Origin: Corynebacterium sp.
GTDB taxonomy: Bacteria > Actinomycetota > Actinomycetes > Mycobacteriales > Mycobacteriaceae
Assembly: GCA_030530985.1 (NCBI GenBank)
Contig: JAUMTX010000011.1
Span: 1 to 63,949, forward strand
Direction: 5' to 3'
DNA length: 63,949 nt
A program made the translations under genes and the position numbers. Below, piece by piece: positions 46,074 through 55,210 of this stretch. The notes under the pieces were generated by a model. It saw nothing but the letters and a program-made list of their open reading frames with translations. It made no database searches and had not been told where the DNA came from. Each line of letters opens with the position of its first letter. Position 1 is the first letter of the stretch.

Positions 46074-47371
46074 CAGTGATGGAGCGCTTGAAGGCGCGTC
46101 GCCGTGAGGCGGTTTTGCTCTTTATCGCCGCGATTTTTGTTGCGGTGACCCTGGTAAACCTGGAAATGTCCTCCAATACGGGCTTTGATCTGCACCTGGG
46201 TCAGGTCATGGGTGGTTTTGTGGCTGTCTGCCTTTTGGCCCACCTGGCTTTGTGCTGGTTGGTGCCGCTGGCGGATCAGATTCTGCTGCCTGTGGTGGCG
46301 GGTCTTAATGGTCTTGGTTTGATTATGATTTACCGCCTGGATTTGGATAATGGTTCCTCCATGGCGAGCCGCCAGGTCATGTGGTCCCTCATTGGTGTGG
46401 TTCTGATGATTCTCACCTTGGTGGTGCTCAAGGATCATAGGAGTTTGAGCAAGTACTCCTATATTTTGGGTTTGGTTGGTTTGATCCTTCTCGCCCTGCC
46501 GATGGTGTGGCCGGTGAAGGTCAATGCGGATGCCAATATTTGGATTAGTATTGGTAGTTTTTCCATCCAGCCCTCGGAGTTTTCGAAAATTCTCCTGCTG
46601 TTGTTCTTTGCTCAGCTATTGGTGACTAAGCGAGCGCTGTTCACTGTTGCGGGCTACCGCTTCCTGGGCATGGAGTTTCCGCGCCTGCGCGACCTGGGTC
46701 CTATCCTGGCCGTGTGGTTTGTGGCCTTGCTGATTATGGCCGGTGAGAATGACTTTGGCCCGGCGCTGCTGCTCTTTGGCACTGTGCTCGGCATGATTTA
46801 TTTGACCACTGGTCGCGCCTCCTGGCTGCTTATTGGTGTGTTCCTGGTGGCCATTGGTGGCACCGCCATCTACCAGGTCTCCGCCAAGATTCAGGCCCGC
46901 GTGGAGAATTTCATTGATCCTGTTTCGAATTATCACGGTTCCGGCTACCAGCTGTCCCAGGCCCTCTTTGGCATGAGTTGGGGCGGCATTACCGGTACCG
47001 GTCTTGGCCAGGGCTATCCATATACTGTCCCTGTTGCCCATTCGGACTTTATTCTTGCCGCCATTGGTGAGGAGCTGGGCCTGGTTGGTTTGGCCGGTGT
47101 GCTCATTCTTTTCGCGATTTTTATTCAGCGCGGCATGCACACCGCCCTCATCATTAAGGATTCCTACGGCAAGTTGGTGGCCTCCGGTTTGGCTTTGACC
47201 ATGGCCATCCAGATTTTTGTTGTGGTGGGCGGTATTTCGGCCCTCATGCCTATGTCTGGTTTGACCACACCATTTATGTCCCAGGGTGGTTCTTCTTTGA
47301 TGGCGAACTATATTCTGGTGGGCATTATTCTCCGTATTTCCAATACTGCACATAAGGAGATGGCTGCATAA
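46070..47371 (+). CDS. rodA: SEDS-family peptidoglycan glycosyltransferase RodA/FtsW
   Basis: The 433-aa polytopic SEDS protein polymerises lipid II during elongation together with the class B PBP encoded next. Typical sequences: IQPSEFSKILLLLFFAQ, AGENDFGPALLLFGTVLGM (with the conserved Asp), NYHGSGYQLSQALFGMSWGG, DFILAAIGEELGLVG and GLTTPFMSQGGSSLMANY. The ATG overlaps the pstP stop, and its own stop shares a base with the pbpA ATG, so the genes are tightly coupled. Confidence 0.95.
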   Translation: MTVMERLKARRREAVLLFIAAIFVAVTLVNLEMSSNTGFDLHLGQVMGGFVAVCLLAHLALCWLVPLADQILLPVVAGLNGLGLIMIYRLDLDNGSSMASRQVMWSLIGVVLMILTLVVLKDHRSLSKYSYILGLVGLILLALPMVWPVKVNADANIWISIGSFSIQPSEFSKILLLLFFAQLLVTKRALFTVAGYRFLGMEFPRLRDLGPILAVWFVALLIMAGENDFGPALLLFGTVLGMIYLTTGRASWLLIGVFLVAIGGTAIYQVSAKIQARVENFIDPVSNYHGSGYQLSQALFGMSWGGITGTGLGQGYPYTVPVAHSDFILAAIGEELGLVGLAGVLILFAIFIQRGMHTALIIKDSYGKLVASGLALTMAIQIFVVVGGISALMPMSGLTTPFMSQGGSSLMANYILVGIILRISNTAHKEMAA

Positions 47372-48813
47372 TGAACCGTTCTATTCGTCTGGCTTCGATC
47401 TTTGCCCTCCTCATGAGCATTGTGCTTTTGGTGAACCTGACTGTGGTCATGGTTTTTAGTGAGGATAAGTACGCAAAGAATGCTTTGGACCGCCGCCAGT
47501 ACTATAAGATGGCCTCCATTGCCCGCGGCTCTATTCTTGCTGCTGATGGCACGGTTTTGGCACAGTCGGTGGCTGATGCTGATGGTCTGTATTCCCGCCA
47601 GTATGTGGATACCCCAATCCAGTGGGGCCCTGTGGAGGGTTTCCTTTCTGATATTTATGGGGCCAGTGGTTTGGAGCAGTCCTATAATTCCATCCTTGAT
47701 GGTTCGGATGCTTCCCTGTTTAAGCAGCATTGGATGGAGACTTTGCTTGGCAAGGCCTCCGCAGGCACCAATATCCAGCTGAGCCTCATCCCTGCCGTGC
47801 AGAAGGTCGCCTATGATGGCTTGGCTTCTAATGGCTATGAGGGTGCCGTGGTGGCTATTCAGCCTTCCACCGGCGCGATTCTTGCCATGGCTTCCACCCC
47901 ATCCTATGACCCGGCCTTGATTTCGAATAATGATACGGCCGAGTCCACCTGGGCTTCCTATTTGGCGGATGCGGGCAGCCCGCTGCTCAATCACGCCACC
48001 CAGGATGCCCTGCCCCCAGGTTCGACTTTTAAGGTAATTACCACCGCGGCCGCTTTGGCCAATGGTGTCACCCCGGATACCACCGGCACGGCGGCGAATC
48101 AGATTACCCTGCCGGATTCCACCACCACCCTGGAAAACTATGGTGGTTCCCACTGTGGTTCCGGATCCACCGCCACCCTGACCACGGCCTTTGGCCTGTC
48201 CTGTAATACCTATTTTGCGGAGCTGGGCGCCAAGATTGGTGCCGATGCAATGAATAAGGCGGCCGCTGATTTCGGTATTTCCGACACCTATGACCTGGGT
48301 ATTCCTATGACCCCGGGCACGGTGGGTGACCTCACTGATGCTGCGGCCCGCGCCCAGTCCTCCATTGGTCAGCGCGATGTGACCATGTCGGTGCTCGAGA
48401 ATGCGGTGGTTGCTGCGACTGTGGCTAATGGTGGTAAGCGCATGAAGCCGTATCTTGTGGCCAGTGTGGAGGGTGTGTCCACCACGACCCCAACGGAGAT
48501 TAATCAGGCGGTGAGCCCGGAGATTGCCACCACGCTCACCCAGCTGATGGTGACCTCGGAGCGTTGGTCCGCCGGCTATGCCGGGGCGGATATTGCCTCC
48601 AAGACGGGTACTGCTGAGCATGGTGAGGACAGCCGTAATTCTAATCCTCACGCTTGGTATATTGCCTTCGGCCCATCCCAGAATGCTGATGTGGCTGTGG
48701 CGGTTTTGGTGAAGAATGGTGGTAACCGTGGCCAGGCTGCTACTGGTGGTTCGGTTGCCGCCCCAATTGGACGAGCTGTTATTGCTGCGGCACAGGCAGC
48801 ACTGCGGAAGTAG
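47371..48813 (+). CDS. pbpA: Class B penicillin-binding protein PbpA
   Basis: The 480-aa transpeptidase is anchored by an N-terminal helix (FALLMSIVLLVNLTVVMVF). The PBP dimerisation region (about 35-150) is followed by the transpeptidase domain with SxxK in PPGSTFKVITT (about residue 215), SxN in LSCNTYFAELG (about 272) and KTG in ASKTGTAEHG (about 411). It cross-links peptidoglycan with RodA and is the target of beta-lactams. Translationally coupled to rodA; pknA starts 5 bp downstream. Confidence 0.95.
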   Translation: MNRSIRLASIFALLMSIVLLVNLTVVMVFSEDKYAKNALDRRQYYKMASIARGSILAADGTVLAQSVADADGLYSRQYVDTPIQWGPVEGFLSDIYGASGLEQSYNSILDGSDASLFKQHWMETLLGKASAGTNIQLSLIPAVQKVAYDGLASNGYEGAVVAIQPSTGAILAMASTPSYDPALISNNDTAESTWASYLADAGSPLLNHATQDALPPGSTFKVITTAAALANGVTPDTTGTAANQITLPDSTTTLENYGGSHCGSGSTATLTTAFGLSCNTYFAELGAKIGADAMNKAAADFGISDTYDLGIPMTPGTVGDLTDAAARAQSSIGQRDVTMSVLENAVVAATVANGGKRMKPYLVASVEGVSTTTPTEINQAVSPEIATTLTQLMVTSERWSAGYAGADIASKTGTAEHGEDSRNSNPHAWYIAFGPSQNADVAVAVLVKNGGNRGQAATGGSVAAPIGRAVIAAAQAALRK

Positions 48814-48818
48814 GGAAG

Positions 48819-50243
48819 ATGAATCAAGAAGACCTTCAGGCGCTCATCGGCCCTGACTATAAGCTGCAATGGGTCATTGGCAATGGTGGCATGTCCACCG
48901 TCTGGCTTGCCGATGACCTCGCCAATGATCGCCCAGTGGCCATCAAGGTACTGCGCCCAGAGTTTAGCGATAACCGCGAATTCTTGGATCGCTTCCGCAA
49001 TGAGGCCAGTGCTGCGGAGACCATCCACTCCCCTAATGTGGTGGAGACCTACGCCTACCAGGAGATTATTGGTCCTGCTGGGCAGCCTTTCTGCTATATT
49101 GCCATGGAATATATTGAGGGCGAGTCCCTGGCGGATCTTTTGGAGCGCAATGGCGCTGTGCCGGAAGATATTGCCCTGGATTATTTGGAGCAGGCCGCCA
49201 ATGGTCTGGCCGCCATCCATGCCCGTGGTTTTATCCACCGCGATATTAAGCCGGGCAATCTCATGGTCAGCAATAATGGCATTGTTAAAATCACTGATTT
49301 TGGTATTGCCAAGGCTGCGGCCGCGGTACCTTTGACCCGCACCGGCATGGTTGTGGGCACCGCCCAGTATGTTTCCCCCGAGCAGGCCCAGGGCCTGGAG
49401 GTCACCTCCAGCACGGATATTTATTCCTTGGGTGTGGTTGGCTATGAGATGCTCACCGGCCGTCGTCCTTTCCAGGGTGATAGTTCTGTGTCGGTGGCTA
49501 TTGCGCATATTAATGATGCGCCGCCACCAATGGGCACAAATCTGAGCGCCCAGGCCCGTGAGCTTATTGGTATTACGCTGCGTAAGGATCCTGCCCGCCG
49601 CTATGCCACTGGCGCCGAGTTTGTTCAGGCCATTTCGGCTGTGCGTTTTGGGCATCGCCCACCGCAGCCAAGCAATGCCACTGCCCCGGTGACGGAGTAT
49701 ATTCCGACAGCCACCCCGCTTGTCCCACCAACACAGGCGCCAACGGCAGCGCCAACTACTACAACCGCTGCACCTACAACCACTACCGCTGCGACAGCAG
49801 CGCCCGCGCAACCGAAGAATCGCATTTTGGGTTGGATTATTGGTGCCCTGTTGCTCCTGGCAGCCCTCATTGGTCTGCTTCTGCGCATGGGTTCCACCGG
49901 CACTGAGCACGAAGAGGTCGTGGTCACCACCAGCGTGGCCCCAACCAGCGAATATGTGGAGCCCACCACGGAGCGCCCTGTGATTCAGCAACCCACGCAG
50001 CGACAGCGACCAGTGGAGGAACAACAGGAGGCGTCGACAAGCGAAAGTCCGGTGGTGACCACTGTGACAGCATCGCCGGTGACCGTGACGGTGGCGCCAA
50101 GTTCCACGCGCCCAACGCCAACCCAACCAAGCACCACGGCGAGCCCAAGTAGCACGCAAGCTACCACGACTAGTCAGAATTCAACCACACGCACTACCAG
50201 TTCTGCATCAAGCAGCAGTTCAACAACGGAGGTATCACAATAA
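48819..50243 (+). CDS. pknA: Ser/Thr protein kinase PknA
   Basis: The 474-aa receptor-type kinase has the kinase domain at about 10-275 (GNGGMSTVWLADD, AIKVLRPEF, HRDIKPGNLMV, DFGIAKA, SPEQAQGLE). A Thr-rich juxtamembrane linker (about 290-330), a membrane helix (about 337-358) and an external Ser/Thr/Pro tail of about 115 residues follow. The tail is longer and more Thr/Ser-rich than I would expect for mycobacterial PknA and could be glycosylated. AGGGAAG precedes the ATG and the stop shares bases with pknB. Confidence 0.95.
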   Translation: MNQEDLQALIGPDYKLQWVIGNGGMSTVWLADDLANDRPVAIKVLRPEFSDNREFLDRFRNEASAAETIHSPNVVETYAYQEIIGPAGQPFCYIAMEYIEGESLADLLERNGAVPEDIALDYLEQAANGLAAIHARGFIHRDIKPGNLMVSNNGIVKITDFGIAKAAAAVPLTRTGMVVGTAQYVSPEQAQGLEVTSSTDIYSLGVVGYEMLTGRRPFQGDSSVSVAIAHINDAPPPMGTNLSAQARELIGITLRKDPARRYATGAEFVQAISAVRFGHRPPQPSNATAPVTEYIPTATPLVPPTQAPTAAPTTTTAAPTTTTAATAAPAQPKNRILGWIIGALLLLAALIGLLLRMGSTGTEHEEVVVTTSVAPTSEYVEPTTERPVIQQPTQRQRPVEEQQEASTSESPVVTTVTASPVTVTVAPSSTRPTPTQPSTTASPSSTQATTTSQNSTTRTTSSASSSSSTTEVSQ

Positions 50244-52222
50244 TGATGCTCGCAGATCGCTTTGAATTAGGCGAAATCATTGGCCGAGGAGGTATGGCTG
50301 ATGTCTATGCCGGCACCGATACCCTCATTGGGCGTGCGGTTGCTATTAAAATAATGCGCCCTGAGCTGGCGCGCGACCATAATTTCTATGAGCGATTCCG
50401 CAAGGAAGGCCAGAATGCTGGCAAGCTCAACCACCCGGCCATTGTGCAAATCTATGACACCGGCGAAACCGAGATGAATGGCATCAAGGTGCCATATATT
50501 GTCATGGAGCGCGTGCACGGCCGTACCCTGCGCGAAATCATCCGTGAAGACGGGGTCATGACCCCGCAGAATGCGGCGCGCATCCTCATGCCTGTCTGCG
50601 ATGCCCTGCAGGCCAGCCACGATGCCGGCATTATTCACCGCGATATTAAGCCGGCCAATATTATGATCACCAATACCGGTGATGTGAAGGTCATGGACTT
50701 TGGTATTGCCCGCGCGGTGAGCGATACTACCTCCGCCATGACCCAAACTGCTGCTGTGATTGGCACCGCCCAGTACCTTTCCCCGGAGCAGGCGCGCGGT
50801 AAGAAGGCCGCCCCAAGCTCCGATGTGTACGCCCTGGGCTGTGTGTTCTATGAAATGATCACCGCCAAGGCACCTTTCCAGGGTGAGACTCCTTTCGAGG
50901 TCGCCTACCAGCACGTCCACGAGGATCCTGTTCGCCCTTCCGAATATATTGGTGGGCTTACCCCAACCAGCGCCACCAATGTGGATGCTGTGGTGCTCAC
51001 CGCCCTGGCTAAGAGCCCGGATGACCGCTACCATTCCTCCGCCGAGTTTGCCGCCGACCTGGATCGCCTGAGCCGCAATGCGGTGACCGAGGCGGCGCGC
51101 ATGCACCTGACCGATACGCCTTCCGGGGCGCACGGTGCCCCTGTCTCGGCCACTGAGGTGACCTCCCATATTCCGCAGGTGGCCCCAACCGCTGTTGCCC
51201 CTGCCGGTGCGGCGGCCGCTGCTGCGGGTCCAGCCCCGACTGCCACTGCGCCACGCCAGGATTATTATGAGGAGAATTCCCGCACCTGGCCAACCTGGTT
51301 GGGTGTGCTGGTTGGTATTGTGATTGTGATTTGTGTGGGCGGTTTTGCCTACACCAAGTTCACCGGCAGCCCGCTGCTGAGCACCACCAATACTGCCTCC
51401 AATGTGACTATTCCTTCGGTGGCTGACCTCACCCAGCAGGATGCCACTAATGCCTTGAGCACCCTGGGTCTGCGCGTGCAGGTGGTTCAGGAGTCCAGCG
51501 CCACTATTGCCCGTGGCAATGTGATTAGTGTCAGCCCGGATACGGGATCCCAGGTGCCTGCGAACAGTACGGTCACCCTGACTGTTTCTAGTGGCCGTGA
51601 GGTCACTGAGGTTCCGGACGTCAGCAATAAGACCACCGCCGAGGCCCAGCAGCTGCTTGCGGATGCCGGCCTCAGCCTGGACAGTGTCGTGCGCCAGGAG
51701 GCCTCCGATACTGTGGAGAACGGCAAGATTATTGAGCAGTCCCCAAGTGCTGGTTCCCAGGTGTCTAAGGGTTCCCGTGTGACTGTGACTGTGTCTACCG
51801 GTGTTGCCACTGTTCGTGTTCCAGTGATTACTGGTCTGCAGTGGAGCCAGGCGCAGAGCAACCTCACCGCGGTTGGTATTGAGGCCACTGTCCAGTATGT
51901 GGATAATGCGGCTGCTGCCGGCACTGTTGTGAGTGTGAGCAATGAGGGCGCCACCGTGCCTAAGGATGCCCAGATTGTTGTCCAGGTGTCCCGTGGCAAT
52001 ATGTTCACCGTTCCTAGCGTGGTGGGTATGACCACCACCCAGGCACTGAGCGTTTTGCGAGGCGCCGGCTGGCAGGGCACCGAGTCGAATCTCATTGTGA
52101 GCCAGCAGACCACGACCAATCTTCTCGACCAGGGTCGTATCGCTAGCCAGAATCCTGCCCAGGGTGAGAGCCTGCTGGTGAATGGCAATGTGAATGTGAC
52201 TGTCTTTGCCTTCGGCTTCTAA
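50243..52222 (+). CDS. pknB: Ser/Thr protein kinase PknB with four PASTA domains
   Basis: The 659-aa kinase has the kinase domain at about 10-275 (GRGGMADVYAGTD, AIKIMRPEL, HRDIKPANIMI, DFGIARA), an Ala/Pro linker, a membrane helix (about 353-373) and four external PASTA repeats from about 386, starting near SNVTIPSVADL, REVTEVPDV, VRVPVITGL and FTVPSVVGM. PASTA domains sense muropeptides or lipid II. With PknA it controls growth and division through FhaA, FhaB, CrgA and others. Coupled to pknA by TAATG. Last gene of the operon. Confidence 0.96.
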   Translation: MMLADRFELGEIIGRGGMADVYAGTDTLIGRAVAIKIMRPELARDHNFYERFRKEGQNAGKLNHPAIVQIYDTGETEMNGIKVPYIVMERVHGRTLREIIREDGVMTPQNAARILMPVCDALQASHDAGIIHRDIKPANIMITNTGDVKVMDFGIARAVSDTTSAMTQTAAVIGTAQYLSPEQARGKKAAPSSDVYALGCVFYEMITAKAPFQGETPFEVAYQHVHEDPVRPSEYIGGLTPTSATNVDAVVLTALAKSPDDRYHSSAEFAADLDRLSRNAVTEAARMHLTDTPSGAHGAPVSATEVTSHIPQVAPTAVAPAGAAAAAAGPAPTATAPRQDYYEENSRTWPTWLGVLVGIVIVICVGGFAYTKFTGSPLLSTTNTASNVTIPSVADLTQQDATNALSTLGLRVQVVQESSATIARGNVISVSPDTGSQVPANSTVTLTVSSGREVTEVPDVSNKTTAEAQQLLADAGLSLDSVVRQEASDTVENGKIIEQSPSAGSQVSKGSRVTVTVSTGVATVRVPVITGLQWSQAQSNLTAVGIEATVQYVDNAAAAGTVVSVSNEGATVPKDAQIVVQVSRGNMFTVPSVVGMTTTQALSVLRGAGWQGTESNLIVSQQTTTNLLDQGRIASQNPAQGESLLVNGNVNVTVFAFGF

Positions 52223-52303
52223 GCCGGGGTTCAGGTGGCACATCGGCCCCGTTTTTGAGATAATGGTAAGAAACTAAAGTCTAGATAAGTTAGGTGGAAA
52301 CAG

Positions 52304-52573
52304 ATGCCGAAGTCAAAGGTGTCGAAGAGCGCCGTACCGGCCCCTTCAGCAGCTTCCACAAGCCGTATCCCGGTTAAGATTAACTCCACCGGTACTCCAA
52401 TCTGGTATAAAGTCATCATGTTTGGCCTGATGCTGATTGGTCTGCTGTGGCTGGTTGTTAACTATCTTGCCGGCCCTCAGATTGGCTTCATGCGCGATCT
52501 GAACCAGTGGAATTATGCCATTGGCTTCGGCCTCTTCATCCTGGGTCTGGTTATGACCACAGGTTGGCGCTAA
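52304..52573 (+). CDS. crgA: Cell-division protein CrgA
   Basis: The 89-aa protein has a hydrophilic N-terminal tail ([10 protein letters not shown]...) and two membrane helices (about 36-57 [22 protein letters not shown] and about 69-87 [18 protein letters not shown]). CrgA recruits or stabilises FtsI and CwsA at the septum and is a PknA/PknB substrate in mycobacteria. It lies 81 bp after pknB in the same direction, preceded by TAGGTGG, and a strong terminator follows. Confidence 0.93.
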   Translation: MPKSKVSKSAVPAPSAASTSRIPVKINSTGTPIWYKVIMFGLMLIGLLWLVVNYLAGPQIGFMRDLNQWNYAIGFGLFILGLVMTTGWR

Positions 52574-52587
52574 GCAAGCTGCACGAG

Positions 52588-52620
52588 AACCCGCTCCCGC
52601 AAGGGGGCGGGTTTTCTTTT
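52588..52620 (+). terminator. Intrinsic terminator after crgA
   Basis: An 11-bp stem AACCCGCTCCC / GGGGGCGGGTT (one T-G pair) with a GCAA tetraloop, followed by TTCTTTT. Confidence 0.94.
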
Positions 52621-52870
52621 ACCCACCGCCCAATATAAAACTCAATCCTCCAGAATTTTTCACGTTTACCCAGTTCGACGATCAAATTGGGCCCCTTTTC
52701 CGCGCTCCACACACCAATCCACGGCCTGTAGCCGCCAGCACCCAGCCAAATGCGAGGGACACGGATCCGGCCTCTTCCGCGCCCGATAAGACAGGAATCA
52801 AGTGCCACACGGGGCATCGAACGACAATCACCTATCGGGATCCCAATCCACACACAGACCCAGGACCGAT

Positions 52871-54965
52871 TTTTAGCCATTGACCTCGCAGAATAGCAAT
52901 ACAAGTCCCCTAAAACCCCTATAGGCCACGTCTGTGTTGATAATTTGACGAGAACCAGCAGGTAAATAGGTGTTTTTAACCCATTTGAAATGTAAGAAAT
53001 CGGGGCGTAGATGTACGCCGAAGAGGCCCTGTAAAGCCAACGGGATCCCAAACACCACAAGACCACAACAGCACTCCTGAGAGCACCGAAAGCGGCACAC
53101 TTTATGCCGTTGACCTCGCGAAATAGCAATAGAAAGCCCAAAAACCCCTATAGGCCACTTTTGTGTTAGTATTTTGAAGAAAACTAGCAGGTAAATAGAT
53201 GTTTTTAGGCCATTTGAAATGTAGAAAATTGGGCCTAACACCGAGGACAAAGACGAAGCGAGATCCCAACCCGGGATCCCACAACAAGACCAAGGACGCC
53301 GGACCGCAGAGACCTCATCTTCACCAGCCATCCAGGGACCCAAGCAGTACACAGGGAGGGCCACGACAACCACCTATCGGGATCCCAACCAGCGCCTAAA
53401 CGAAGGGCCAATTTTTGGTCATTGACCTCGGAGAATAGCAATACAAGTCCCCAAAAACCCCTATAGGCAACGTCTGTGTTGGTATTTTGAAGTAAACCAG
53501 CAGGTCAATAGCTGTTTTTGACCCGTTTGAAATGTAAAAATCGCGGTGTAGGTACATGCCAAAGAAATCGGCCGAAAGCCAACGGGATCCCAACCCGGAA
53601 TCCCACATCAGGACCAAGGACGACAGGCCTCAGGACCTCATCTTCACCAGCCGACCAGAAAACCAAGCAGTACACGAGGACGCCCACGACGACCACTTAT
53701 CGGGATCCTGATCCACACCCAGAGGCGAGGCCAACTTTTAGGCGCTGACCAGTAAGAATAGCAATACAAGTCTACAAAACCCCCTATAGGCCACGTCTGT
53801 GTTGATATTCTGACGTGAACTAGCAGGTCAATTGGCGTTTTTAGCCCGTTTGAAATGCAGGAAATCACGACATAGACGCATACCAAGATAGTCCACGAAA
53901 ACCAACGGGATCCCACCCCAAACCCCACAAGAGGTCGCTAGTCAACAGGTGCGGATCCTCAGAACCCCGACCACCAACAGTTGACCAAAGCGTATGGAAA
54001 AACGGCACAGTTTATGCCGTTGACCTCGCGGAATAGTAATAGAAAGCCTCAAAAACCCCTATAGGCCACGTCTGTGTTGGTATTTTGAAGAAAACCAGCA
54101 GGTCAATAGCCCTTTTTGACCCGTTTGAAATGTAAAAATCGCGGTGTAGGTACATGCCAAAGAAATCGGCCGAAAGCCAACGGGATCCCACATCAGGACC
54201 AAGGACGACAGGCCTCAGGACCTCATCTTCACCAGCCGACCAGAAAACCAAGCAGTACACGAGGACGCCCACGACGACCACTTATCGGGATCCTGATCCA
54301 CACCCAGAGGCGAGGCCAACTTTTAGGCGCTGACCAGTAAGAATAGCAATACAAGTCTACAAAACCCCCTATAGGCCACGTCTGTGTTGATATTCTGACG
54401 TGAACTAGCAGGTCAATTGGCGTTTTTAGCCCGTTTGAAATGCAGGAAATCACGGCATAGACGCATACCAAGATAGTCCACGAAAGCCAACGGGATCCAA
54501 CTCCAGATGACACTAGAGGCCCATAGTCAACAGGTACGGATCCACAGCATCACTCCAAGAACATGGGAAAGATGAGACATTTTATGCCATTGCCCTCGAG
54601 GAATAGTAATAAAAGTCCACAAACCCCCTATAGGCAACGCGTGTGTTGATATTTTGCAAAGAACAACCAGGTCAACCACCATTTTTCGGCCATTTGAAAT
54701 GTAAAAATTTGGCCAACGCCGACAGGCACACAGGACCTCATCTTCACCAGCCGTCCAGAGACCTAACCGGTACACGAGGATGACCACGACAACCACCTAT
54801 CGGGATCCCGAACAGCACCCAAACGAAAGGCCAATTTTTGCCCATTGACCTCGGAGAATAGGAATACAAATCCACAAAACCCCCAATAGGCAATGCGTGT
54901 GTTGTTATTTTGGCGCGAACCAGCAGGTAAATAGCAGTTTTTAGGCCATTTGAAATGTAAAAATC
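52871..54965. repeat. Array of eight diverged ~130-bp units, two types
   Basis: Units by eye: 52871-53000, 53101-53230, 53411-53542, 53733-53866, 54011-54140, 54320-54451, 54581-54710, 54831-54965. Common order of blocks: TTGACCTCG, GAATAGCAATA, ACCCCTATAGGC (palindromic centre CCTATAGG), CTGTGTTG, ACCAGCAGGT, GTTTTTAG, and CATTTGAAATG or CGTTTGAAATG. The TATAGG anchors are 229-323 bp apart. Units 2, 5 and 7 open with TTTATGCC (type B); units 1, 3, 4, 6 and 8 follow a CCAATTTTT-like opening (type A). Spacers share CTCATCTTCACCAGCC, CACCTATCGGGATCCC and CCAACGGGATCCCA. All ORFs here are translations of the repeats in shifting frames and none looks coding. The + strand is C-rich throughout. Confidence 0.9.
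53455..54498. repeat. Recent segmental duplication inside the array
   Basis: The segment 53455-53913 recurs at 54053-54498 with only scattered substitutions and a 13-bp deletion in the second copy (the stretch AACCCGGAATCCC is missing). It spans units 3-4 and units 5-6 without their left flanks. The other units are much more diverged, so this copy event is recent. Confidence 0.88.
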
Positions 54966-54969
54966 TGGC

Positions 54970-55210
54970 CAGCCACGGAAGTTAATCGTGAAAGATACTT
55001 CGGCTGTGCGGATCCGAGACTTGGTTGGGTAGAGGTGGGCTCTCGGAGGGATCCTCGGTTGGATCCTAGGAGTGGAATCCTGGCGCTGGGATCCCGATGG
55101 CAAAGTGTGAGTCTCAGAGTGATGGGGCGGCGAGTTACCGGGTGGATTTTGTCAGTGACAGAAGGGTGGAAAAGAGGGGCCAAAAGTGGGTGGATCGCGG
55201 CGGATCTAAA
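54970..55210. other. GGATCC-rich junction between array and DnaA-box region
   Basis: There is no credible gene. Several GGATCC or near copies occur in about 80 bp (near 55012, 55049, 55063 and 55088). Here the + strand switches from C-rich to G-rich: 25 G against 10 C in 55021-55080, versus 22 C against 11 G in 53641-53700. Confidence 0.6.

Noticed and set aside
52871..54965. CRISPR array
   Set aside because: Units are about 130 bp, diverged and irregularly spaced, with conserved spacers and no cas genes.
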